Shown: positions 25,731-33,705 of the stretch, in pieces
Layout: each line of letters starts with the position of its first letter
Numbering within the stretch: the stretch's first letter is position 1
Assembly (NCBI RefSeq): GCF_012933505.1
Contig: NZ_JABBNB010000004.1
Span: 186,001 to 250,000 of the forward strand
From: Gordonia asplenii
GTDB lineage: Bacteria; Actinomycetota; Actinomycetes; Mycobacteriales; Mycobacteriaceae
Direction: 5' to 3'
DNA: 64,000 nucleotides
Notes under the pieces: generated by a model
What the model was told of the DNA's origin: nothing
The model's database searches: none
The model's input: the letters and a program-made list of their open reading frames with translations, nothing else
Made by a program: the position numbers and the translations under genes

Positions 25731-27653
25731 ATGGGGCGACTGATCAACATAGACAACGGGGGAACCCTCACCGATATCTGCGTGATCGACGGCGACGACA
25801 TTCGGCGCACCAAGACACTCACCACACCGCACGATCTGTCGCGCTGCTTCGTCGAAGGTCTGCGGGAAGCGTCGAAGCTGATCTACGGCACCGCCGACCT
25901 TCCGTCGCTGTTGCGGACCACCGACAGCATCCGCTACTCCACGACGCAGGGCACCAACGCGATCGTGGAGAAGAAGGGCCCACGCATCGGCGTGGTGCTC
26001 TCCGGCGACATCACCGTCGCCGACCTGACCTCCGACGCCGCCGAGCGCGAGTTCTGGGAGGTGTTGGTCGGTGAACGCGTCGCGACCATCGATGCCGACG
26101 CCGATCTCGGGACCGAGGTACTCGCCGCCGTCAATTCGCTGACTTCTCGCGGAGCCAACCGCGTGGTCGTAGTGCACGGTGGCGGCGATCGAGTGAAAGT
26201 CGAATCGCAGATCCGCGTCATCACCGCGTCCAAGTTCCCCAAGCACTTGCTCGGCGCGGTTCCGGTGCTCTATTCGCACGAGGTCGTCGACGACCGGGAT
26301 GACCGGCGCCGGGCCTGGACCACGATATTCAACGCGTTCCTTCATCCGGCGATGGAGAAGTTCCTCTACAACGCCGAACATCATCTGCGCGCCAACAAGA
26401 ATCAACGGCCGCTGCGTATCTTCCGCAACGACGGGCTGTCGGCGCGCGTTGCGAAAACCACTGCGATCAAGACCTACAGTTCAGGACCGCGTGGCGGCAT
26501 CGAAGGCATCAAAGCCGTTGCGGCGCACTACGGATTCGGTCACGTCGTCTCGATGGACGTCGGCGGGACGACGACCGACCTGGCCGAACTCACCGACGGC
26601 GAGTCTCGCGTCGAACGCTACGGACAGATTCACGGCATCGCGACGAGCTTTCCGCTGAGCGAAGCCGAGAGTCTCGGTGTCGGCGGCAGTTCGATCATCC
26701 GGGTGGTCGACGGGAAGATTGTCGTCGGGCCCGAGTCGGTCGGCAGTGCTCCCGGCCCCGCCTGCTTCGGCCTCGGCGGCGACAAGGCCACCATCACCGA
26801 CGCGGCCGTGGCCAGTGGCCTGATCGACCCGGCGACGTTCTTCAACGGCAACCTGACCCTCGATCGCGCCCGGGGCGTCGCAGCGATCGATGAGCATGTC
26901 GGGAAGCCACTCGCATTGAGCACCGAGGAAGCGATCGACGCCATCCAGAACGCCTGGGTGGGAAAGATCGCCGACGGTCTGACCGACTTCGCCTCCATCA
27001 CCGAGCGCACCACCCTCGCGGCGTTCGGCGGCGGCGGGCCGCTGCTGGCCTGCCGAGTCGCCGACGCGGTCGGAGTCAACCAGGTGTTCATTCCCGGACT
27101 GGCCCCCGTCTTCTCCGCCTTCGGACTCGGCTTCTCCGACATCGGACACCGTTACGAAGTGCTGGTCGCCGACGCCGGCGAGGTCGACGCCGCGCTGTCG
27201 GAGGTGATGGACACCGCACGGCGCGACATGTTCGCCGAGGGCGCCGACCTCATCGACTGCACCGTCACTGCGACACTGCAGGTCACCTCCGACGGTGAGG
27301 TCACCCAGATCGACCTTGGTGACGGCCAGGCGCCTGACGCCACGCTTGCGGCCGGTGCAGTCGGCGATGAACTGACGCTGGCGGTGACGGTATCCGCGGC
27401 CGCCCCGCACCCCATGCTGACCGGCACCCTCGGGGCGTCCGATGCGCAACCCGCGGTGGCCGTGGGCACCCGCACTCTGCTGCGCGACGGCGAGCCCACC
27501 CAGGTGCCGCTGTTCCGGGTCGAGGACCAGCCGGGTGCGGTGTTCGCAACCGGTCCCGCGGTACTGGAGGACCAGTACTTCACATGCCGCGTCGACCCAC
27601 TGTGGCAATTCCACCTCAACGAGAACGGCGACATTTTGCTGTCGCGCCAATAA
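25731..27653 (+). CDS. Ketone carboxylase alpha-type subunit (hydantoinase A fold)
   Basis: A hydantoinase A/oxoprolinase-family protein of 640 aa. N-terminal INIDNGGTLTDICVI is the phosphate-binding DxGGT motif of the ASKHA ATPase fold. It is repeated as MDVGGTTTDLAEL in the second lobe. AGGAGG precedes the ATG. In acetone and acetophenone carboxylases such subunits phosphorylate the ketone enol and bicarbonate with ATP. Size and position match the first gene of the five-gene acetophenone carboxylase cluster (apc1) of Aromatoleum, as I remember it. It is transcribed with the next four genes. Confidence 0.85.
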   Translation: MGRLINIDNGGTLTDICVIDGDDIRRTKTLTTPHDLSRCFVEGLREASKLIYGTADLPSLLRTTDSIRYSTTQGTNAIVEKKGPRIGVVLSGDITVADLTSDAAEREFWEVLVGERVATIDADADLGTEVLAAVNSLTSRGANRVVVVHGGGDRVKVESQIRVITASKFPKHLLGAVPVLYSHEVVDDRDDRRRAWTTIFNAFLHPAMEKFLYNAEHHLRANKNQRPLRIFRNDGLSARVAKTTAIKTYSSGPRGGIEGIKAVAAHYGFGHVVSMDVGGTTTDLAELTDGESRVERYGQIHGIATSFPLSEAESLGVGGSSIIRVVDGKIVVGPESVGSAPGPACFGLGGDKATITDAAVASGLIDPATFFNGNLTLDRARGVAAIDEHVGKPLALSTEEAIDAIQNAWVGKIADGLTDFASITERTTLAAFGGGGPLLACRVADAVGVNQVFIPGLAPVFSAFGLGFSDIGHRYEVLVADAGEVDAALSEVMDTARRDMFAEGADLIDCTVTATLQVTSDGEVTQIDLGDGQAPDATLAAGAVGDELTLAVTVSAAAPHPMLTGTLGASDAQPAVAVGTRTLLRDGEPTQVPLFRVEDQPGAVFATGPAVLEDQYFTCRVDPLWQFHLNENGDILLSRQ

Positions 27654-27713
27654 GTCCGTCGTCGACCGAACCGTCGAATCCCGAATGCTTCGTCTGCAAC
27701 TGAGGAAATCAAC

Positions 27714-28097
27714 ATGAAGAAAGTCCTGGTGACCGAAAATCTCCGCATCGACCTCGATGCCGAGATCTGGGAATGCCGTTCCTGTGACGGCGAGATCATC
27801 TCCGCGCGGGACAATTACAAGCGTGGCCTCCTGGTATACGACCGCGATCCGCGGGAGATTCATCAGCCGTTGCTCGACCCCGAAAAGTACGAGTACACAT
27901 TCTCCCCGGACCCGTCCTGGTGCCGCATCCTCGAGTATTACTGCCCGTCGTGCGGGCAGCTGGTCGAGGCCGAGTACCTGCCACCGGGGCATCCGCCGAC
28001 CCATGACATCGAGTTCGATATCGACAAACTCAAGCAGCGCTGGCGCGACGTCGAAGTCGTCAATCATCCGCACGCCCGTCCCGGAGAGGAAATCTGA
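27714..28097 (+). CDS. Ketone carboxylase small (gamma-type) subunit
   Basis: A protein of 127 aa with two cysteine pairs, C21-x2-C24 (CRSC) and C77-x2-C80 (CPSC), which suggest a zinc ribbon. Small zinc-containing subunits of about 15-20 kDa occur in acetone carboxylase (gamma) and acetophenone carboxylase (Apc2). GAGGAAA precedes ATG 27714, and the next gene starts 1 bp after the stop. Its place between two hydantoinase A-type genes is the arrangement of the apc cluster and not of the three-gene acx cluster. Confidence 0.85.
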   Translation: MKKVLVTENLRIDLDAEIWECRSCDGEIISARDNYKRGLLVYDRDPREIHQPLLDPEKYEYTFSPDPSWCRILEYYCPSCGQLVEAEYLPPGHPPTHDIEFDIDKLKQRWRDVEVVNHPHARPGEEI

Positions 28098-28098
28098 C

Positions 28099-30231
28099 AT
28101 GCGTCGAGTTTCGGTTGATATCGGTGGCACGTTCACCGACTGCTTCGTGGTCTGGGACGAGCGGACCTTGCTGCAGAAGTCGCTGACCACCCATCAAAAC
28201 CTCGCGATCGGCTTCAACGAGGCGCTCGAAACGGCGTGTAAAGAGCTCCAGCTGACGACGACGGAACTGCTGTCGGGCGTCGACTCGGTGCGATATGCGA
28301 CGACGCTGGGCACCAACGCCCTGATCGAGCGCAAAGGTCCCCGCGTCGGATTGCTGACCACGGCCGGATTCCGCTCGTCGGTGCCGCTCGCCCGGGCCAA
28401 GGGTTACGGAGTCGGCCTGGATTGGAAGTCCATGCTCGACATCCCCAACGCCGAGCGACCCGACGCCATCGTCCCGATTCCGCTGATTCGGGAAGTCAAT
28501 GAACGCATCGACTTCGAGGGCGATGTACTGCTGACCCTGAACGAGGACCGCGTCCGATCGTCGTTGCGCGAGCTCATCGACCATGGCGCCGAGACGATCG
28601 TCGTGTGCCTGGCCAACAGCGTCGTGAATCCCGCCCACGAACTGCGCATCCGCGAGATCTTCCTCGAGGAGTACCCGGGCCACCTTCTCGGTGCCATCCC
28701 GATGTTGCTGTCACACCAGGTCAGCGGCCGCAAAGGCGAGTACACCCGCGCCACGTCGACGATCATGGACGGCTTTCTGCACAGCGTCATGTACCACGGC
28801 CTGGGCACCCTGGAACTGCATCTGCGCGACGACGGCTACGACAAGCCGATGCTCGTCATCCACAACTCCGGCGGCATGGCGCAACTCAACTCCACCGACG
28901 CGCTGCAGACGGTCCACTCCGGCCCGGTCGCGGGTATCGCGGCGTCGGAGGCACTGGCGAACACGACCGGGCTGGGCAACGTCGTCGCGACCGACATGGG
29001 CGGTACCAGTTTCGACATCGGCATCGTCGTCGAAGGCGGCGTGAAGCATTACGACTTCGAGCCGGTCATCGAACGCTGGATGGTCAGCGTGCCGATGGTG
29101 CACCTGGTGACGCTGGGCGCCGGCGGCGGCTCAATCTGCAGCTACGACTCGGTCTTCAAGACTGTCGCCGTCGGGCCGGAGAGCGCCGGATCCGACCCCG
29201 GCCCGGCGTGCTACGACCGGGGCGGTTTGCTGCCCACTGTCACCGACTCGGACTTGCTGCTCGGCTACCTCGATCCGGAGAACTATGCCGGCGGCAAGAT
29301 CGCTCTGAACCGACGGCGGAGCAAGCGCGCCGTCGAGGACGAACTGTGCGACGACCTCGATCTCGACGTCACCGAGACGGCCAAGCTGATCAAACGGACC
29401 GTCGATTCGAATATGGCCAACGGCATCGCTACCGAGCTGCGAGTTCGAGGTTTCGAGCCGGCCGATTTCACCTTCCTCGCCTACGGCGGTAATGGTCCGC
29501 TGCACGGTTGTGGCATCGCATCCGCTCTCGGCGTCAGCCGGGTCCTGTGCCCGCCGCATGCGCCGATCTTCTCCGCCGTCGGCGCGGGCGACATGAATCA
29601 AATGCACATTCACGAGGCGAACACGTGGATCGTGCTCTTCGATCCGACCAACAAGTATTTCATGACCGACTTCACCGAATTCAACGAGAAAGTCGCCGAA
29701 TTGGAAGCGCGGGGCCGCGCGGATCTGGAGCGGCAGGGCATCGACGGCTCATTGGTCAAGCACCGTCTCGAATTGGATATGCGTTACGGAAATCAGCGGG
29801 TACAGACCGCGGTGCAGGCACGCGGAAATCGAATCACCTCGCAGAAGGATGTGCTGGATCTGATCAGCGCATTCGATCAGCGCTACGCCGAGCGGTTCGG
29901 TGAGGGTAGCCAGGCCACCGCGACGGGCGTTCGAGTCAACACGGTGCGCGTGCTGTCCTGGGTCGAGACGCCGGGCGTGCCGTTCGCCGACCTGACTCCG
30001 CTGGAACAGGGCACCACCCCCGAGCCGGTCGCCACCCGCGAGTGCCATTTCGTCGGCGTCGACGGCGGCGTACCGACCTCGATCTTCGACGACGCCGCCT
30101 TGACACCGGGCACCGACATCACCGGGCCGGCCGTCATCGAAACAGAGGCGACGACATACCTCGTCGAGCCCGGCTGGCGCTACCAGGCGGTGGACGGCCG
30201 AGCGGTCTGGATGACCCGGATCGCCGACTGA
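28099..30231 (+). CDS. Ketone carboxylase beta-type subunit (hydantoinase A fold)
   Basis: A second hydantoinase A-family protein, 710 aa. The ATP motif VDIGGTFTDCFVV is at the N-terminus and TDMGGTSFDIGIV in the second lobe, followed by GAGGGSICSYD and GPESAGSDPGPACYDRGG, which are hallmarks of the family. GGAGAGGA precedes ATG 28099. It is clearly a paralogue and not a duplicate of the 25731-27653 product. Two different HyuA-type subunits in one operon imply two ATP-dependent activation steps, as described for acetophenone carboxylase, which uses two ATP per turnover. Confidence 0.9.
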   Translation: MRRVSVDIGGTFTDCFVVWDERTLLQKSLTTHQNLAIGFNEALETACKELQLTTTELLSGVDSVRYATTLGTNALIERKGPRVGLLTTAGFRSSVPLARAKGYGVGLDWKSMLDIPNAERPDAIVPIPLIREVNERIDFEGDVLLTLNEDRVRSSLRELIDHGAETIVVCLANSVVNPAHELRIREIFLEEYPGHLLGAIPMLLSHQVSGRKGEYTRATSTIMDGFLHSVMYHGLGTLELHLRDDGYDKPMLVIHNSGGMAQLNSTDALQTVHSGPVAGIAASEALANTTGLGNVVATDMGGTSFDIGIVVEGGVKHYDFEPVIERWMVSVPMVHLVTLGAGGGSICSYDSVFKTVAVGPESAGSDPGPACYDRGGLLPTVTDSDLLLGYLDPENYAGGKIALNRRRSKRAVEDELCDDLDLDVTETAKLIKRTVDSNMANGIATELRVRGFEPADFTFLAYGGNGPLHGCGIASALGVSRVLCPPHAPIFSAVGAGDMNQMHIHEANTWIVLFDPTNKYFMTDFTEFNEKVAELEARGRADLERQGIDGSLVKHRLELDMRYGNQRVQTAVQARGNRITSQKDVLDLISAFDQRYAERFGEGSQATATGVRVNTVRVLSWVETPGVPFADLTPLEQGTTPEPVATRECHFVGVDGGVPTSIFDDAALTPGTDITGPAVIETEATTYLVEPGWRYQAVDGRAVWMTRIAD

Positions 30232-30274
30232 GCTGTCGCGTCGACTACTGAACCTGAATTCGAAAGAAGGAATC

Positions 30275-32533
30275 ATGTGTGAGAACACCCCTCTGAGCGC
30301 CGAGGACCAGGCGCTGCAGGACGAGTTCCTTGCCGGAAACGTCCTTTTCCACGGCCCGGATCCGTCGATCTTCCGCAACCACCGCATCGAGGGTCGCAGT
30401 GACGAGGAAGTGCGCATCCTCGGTGACGACGGTCTCGATCCGCACCTGGTCAACCAGATCCGCGGTCGTATCATGGCGGCGCTCGACGAATCCAACACGA
30501 TGATCGAACAGATGGGAGCGGCGCCCGGTGCCAAGTGGGGCGACCTCGTCGCCGCCATCTTCACCGCGTCGGGCGACCTCGCGATGATCGCGCCGAAGGG
30601 CGTCGTCGGATTCGCCGGATGCTGCCACTATCCGATCAAGTACATCCTGCGGACCTGGGGCGACGAGCCGACCGTCGGCATCCGCGACGGTGACGGCTTC
30701 ATCCACAACGACGCCAGGTTCGGCGGCATCCACAACACCGACCAGTCGACGATCATGCCGCTGTATCACCGCGGCGAACTGGTCGCGTGGCTGTCGGCGA
30801 CCATCCACGAGGGTGAGAACGGCTCGACCGAACCCGGCGGCATGCCCGCCGCGGCGGAGAGCAAATTCGACGAAGGCCTCAAGATGTCACCGTTCAAGGT
30901 CATCGAGAACTTCCAGATCAAGCGTGACCTGCAGACGTTCTTGCAGAACTCGGTCCGCGACCCGAAATTGCAGTACGAGGACATGTCGGTCAAGTTGCAC
31001 GCGCTGCTGCGTCTGCGCAAACGCATCGAGTCGGTGCTCGACGAGTTCGGCCCCGATGCGTTGATGGGTACGATGCGCCAGCACATCGAGGGGGTGGCAG
31101 ACGAGGTCCGTCGCCGGATCGCCGAGATGCCCGACGGCACCACGCGCGTCACCGGCTTCTGCGATTCGACGCTGCGCGAGAGCGTCCTGATGCGGATCAA
31201 CTGTGCGATCACCGTCGACGGCGACGAGATGACGATGGACTTCCGTGGCACGTCGCCGGAGTTCTTGAATCGCTCGATCAACACCAGCCAGGGCTCGATG
31301 AAGACGATGCTGATGTCGGGATTCCTGCAGAACATCTGGCCCGACCTCCCGCAGACGCAGGCCGTGTTCACCCCGCTGAACTTCATCTGGGACGAGAACT
31401 CCCTCGTCAACGCGTCGTTCGTGACTCCGCAGGCGATGAGTCTGATTCCGCTGTTCAAAGCGATGACCTTCCCGGTCATCCCGATGGCGAAGTTCATCTA
31501 CCAGTTGCCCAAGCAGTACACCTCGATTCTCGCCTCGCAGTACGACCAGCCGGCGACGATGATCTACGGCGGACTCACCCAGCACGGCCAGGAAGTCGGC
31601 AACTTCTGCGCGGATATCAACGGCGCGGGTCAGGGTGGTCGCTACAACCGCGACGGTGAGCACTCGGTGTCGCCGCCGTTCGCGGCGTTCTGCGACATCG
31701 GCGAGATGGAGCTCGCCGAGGAGGAACTCCCGATGGTGCGCCTCGGGGCGTTCACGCTGGCCAAAGACCGCATCGGGTTCGGCAAATACCGCGGTGGGCT
31801 GGGCTACGAGCAGATAGCGACGTCGCAGAAGACCGACATGTGGGGCTTCATGTTCGGCTGCACCGGCTCCAAGTTCTCCGCGCTGCAGGGACTGTTCGGC
31901 GGCTACGGCACACCCGCGTATCCGCTGTGCCGGGTGGAAGGCATCGACGTCCTCGACCAGCTCGCCGCGAACCCCGACGAAGCCAACTTCGACATCATCG
32001 ACATCATGAACCGCCAGCCGTTCGAAGGGGGCAGATATTCGACGATGCCGATGGCCCAGACCTTCAAGCTGGTGCAGCGCGGCGAGCTGAACATGATGTG
32101 CCAGGGCGGCGGCGCGGGCTACGGTGATGTCCTTGAACGTGATCCGGTACTGGTGATGAAGGACATCGAGGAGGACCTGCTCTCGGTCAAGGTGGCTGAA
32201 GACATCTACCGGGTGGTGCTCGATCCGCAGACGCTCACCCTCGACGAGGAGGGCACCGCGGCGGCCCGGGCGGCCGAGCGAGCCGCCCGCATCGCCCGCG
32301 GCACACCCTATGACGAGTTCGTCGCGCAGTGGGTGACGGCCGAGCCGCCGACGAACCTCGACTACTTCGGTGCCTGGGGCGACTCGTCGGTCGTGTACGG
32401 CAGCACGCTGGGCCAACGGGTCGCGATGCCCGGTGACGAGCTGCAGAGCATGATGATGCTCAACCCGAAAGACGTGGAGATCGCTCGGTTGGAGGCCGAG
32501 AACGCCGCGCTGCGCGCCCAGGTGCAGCCGTGA
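30275..32533 (+). CDS. Ketone carboxylase large subunit (hydantoinase B fold)
   Basis: A hydantoinase B-family protein of 752 aa. Typical parts are VGFAGCCHYPIKYI with the family's substrate-domain residues, GDGFIHNDARFGGIHNTDQS near 150, MDFRGTSPEF and GKYRGGLGYE. It would carry the carboxyl-transfer site where the activated ketone meets CO2. A strong AAAGAAGGA precedes ATG 30275. A coiled-coil-like tail (EIARLEAENAALRAQVQ) ends the protein. The next gene starts in its stop codon (GTGA). Confidence 0.9.
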   Translation: MCENTPLSAEDQALQDEFLAGNVLFHGPDPSIFRNHRIEGRSDEEVRILGDDGLDPHLVNQIRGRIMAALDESNTMIEQMGAAPGAKWGDLVAAIFTASGDLAMIAPKGVVGFAGCCHYPIKYILRTWGDEPTVGIRDGDGFIHNDARFGGIHNTDQSTIMPLYHRGELVAWLSATIHEGENGSTEPGGMPAAAESKFDEGLKMSPFKVIENFQIKRDLQTFLQNSVRDPKLQYEDMSVKLHALLRLRKRIESVLDEFGPDALMGTMRQHIEGVADEVRRRIAEMPDGTTRVTGFCDSTLRESVLMRINCAITVDGDEMTMDFRGTSPEFLNRSINTSQGSMKTMLMSGFLQNIWPDLPQTQAVFTPLNFIWDENSLVNASFVTPQAMSLIPLFKAMTFPVIPMAKFIYQLPKQYTSILASQYDQPATMIYGGLTQHGQEVGNFCADINGAGQGGRYNRDGEHSVSPPFAAFCDIGEMELAEEELPMVRLGAFTLAKDRIGFGKYRGGLGYEQIATSQKTDMWGFMFGCTGSKFSALQGLFGGYGTPAYPLCRVEGIDVLDQLAANPDEANFDIIDIMNRQPFEGGRYSTMPMAQTFKLVQRGELNMMCQGGGAGYGDVLERDPVLVMKDIEEDLLSVKVAEDIYRVVLDPQTLTLDEEGTAAARAAERAARIARGTPYDEFVAQWVTAEPPTNLDYFGAWGDSSVVYGSTLGQRVAMPGDELQSMMMLNPKDVEIARLEAENAALRAQVQP

Positions 32534-33384
32534 GCACGACGTCGTTCGCAGCAACACTGGCCGGCGAGTCGGCCGGCCTCGTGTGGCTCGACTACACGCC
32601 CTACGTCGAGCAGCTGCTCGACGAGCGGGTTCGGTGGCTCGACGTCGACGCGGTGATCGCCTGGCAGCGCACCGCGATGAGCCTCATCGACTCCGACGTG
32701 GTCGGGGTCGATGCCACAGCCGTCCTCACCGCGTGGATCGATGCTCATCCCGACCTGGTCGAAGCGATGTCGGCGAAGCGACGGACCACCGCGGCGCTGC
32801 GGACGCTGTTCGCCGACGAGGCGTTGCGCGCCCATTTCGCCGACTTGATCGGATCGCTGCGAACGGCGTTGAGCGGCAAGGTGATCGCCCTGGTGACGGC
32901 GGCGCCGGACGCATTAGTGACGCTCGCCTACCGAGGAGCGTTCGGCGGATCGTCACCGGAGCTCGACGAGGACGACATCGATTCTGCGGCAGTCTATCTC
33001 GCCGATTTCCTCCGGACGCTGTCGGAGTCCGGTCTTGACGCGCTGGTCGTCGAGGAGCCCGAGTCGGGCGACGCGCTCACCGCCGACCGGGTCGACCTCT
33101 ACGGCCCGATCGTCAACGTCGCGGCGCACTATCGATGGTCCCTCGGGTACGTCACCCGGTCTGCGCCTCCGCAGCTGGCCGCGTCGTTACGGCCCTCGTT
33201 CTGGATCACCGGTGTCGAACTGGACGACGTCGCCACCGGAGTCATTGTCCCGGAGGGCTTTTGGGCCGACGACGCACCGCCGGATCCGCCGGTTCGGGGC
33301 TTTCTTCATTCGCGGATTCCGCCGGGTTCCGGCCCCGAGAAGGTGCTCGATCGGATAGCGGTGCTCCGCGGTGCGGTGACTTAG
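32530..33384 (+). CDS. Fifth carboxylase-cluster gene (epsilon/Apc5-like, tentative)
   Basis: A protein of 284 aa that I cannot place firmly by motif. The region around residues 115-180 (VIALVTAAPDALVTLAYRG, then SGLDALVVEEPES) recalls the URO-D/MtaA barrel pattern. It starts at GTG 32530 inside the stop of the large-subunit gene, so it is made with the carboxylase. In Aromatoleum a fifth subunit of about 34 kDa (Apc5) is needed for acetophenone carboxylase activity. Size and position agree, but homology must be shown by alignment. Confidence 0.7.
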   Translation: MSTTSFAATLAGESAGLVWLDYTPYVEQLLDERVRWLDVDAVIAWQRTAMSLIDSDVVGVDATAVLTAWIDAHPDLVEAMSAKRRTTAALRTLFADEALRAHFADLIGSLRTALSGKVIALVTAAPDALVTLAYRGAFGGSSPELDEDDIDSAAVYLADFLRTLSESGLDALVVEEPESGDALTADRVDLYGPIVNVAAHYRWSLGYVTRSAPPQLAASLRPSFWITGVELDDVATGVIVPEGFWADDAPPDPPVRGFLHSRIPPGSGPEKVLDRIAVLRGAVT

Positions 33385-33430
33385 GCCGTGCCCACACTTA
33401 CTCGATCCTTGACACAGAAGGAGAAAACCA

Positions 33431-33655
33431 TTGTCTGACAACGTATTCCGCCTCGATGGCAAAGTCGCCCTGATCACCGGCGGTGCCCGGGGGATCGGCG
33501 CGGCGCTCGCCGGCGGGCTGGCCAACAACGCGGGGGTGGAATTCATGAAGGAGATCACCGACGTCGCCAACGCCGTGCAATTTCTGGTCTCCGACGCATC
33601 GTCGTGGATCACCGGCGTGGAACTCCCGGTGGACGGCGGCTGGACGGCGGCGTAG
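33431..33655 (+). pseudogene. Shrunken short-chain dehydrogenase (74 aa)
   Basis: The frame joins three pieces of an SDR: the N-terminal Rossmann motif ([18 protein letters not shown]), a NNAG motif, and the C-terminal end ([20 protein letters not shown]). About 60 residues before NNAG and about 100 after it are missing, including the Ser-Tyr-Lys catalytic residues. Both joins keep the frame. TTG 33431 has an AAGGAG site 10 bp upstream. It is most likely a decayed alcohol dehydrogenase gene of the ketone pathway. A working full-size enzyme is excluded. Confidence 0.8.
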
Positions 33656-33705
33656 GCTCCGCCGATCCGTACCCTGAGAGTTTCTTCTAGATGAGTGAGT
33701 GGTGA

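Noticed and set aside
26481-28190. A 569-codon minus-strand frame across the first two carboxylase genes
   Set aside because: It crosses a gene boundary and has no motifs. The plus-strand genes have clear ribosome binding sites and ATPase motifs.
30887-32557. A 556-codon minus-strand frame opposite the HyuB-type gene
   Set aside because: Shadow frame with Arg/His-rich composition and no domain.
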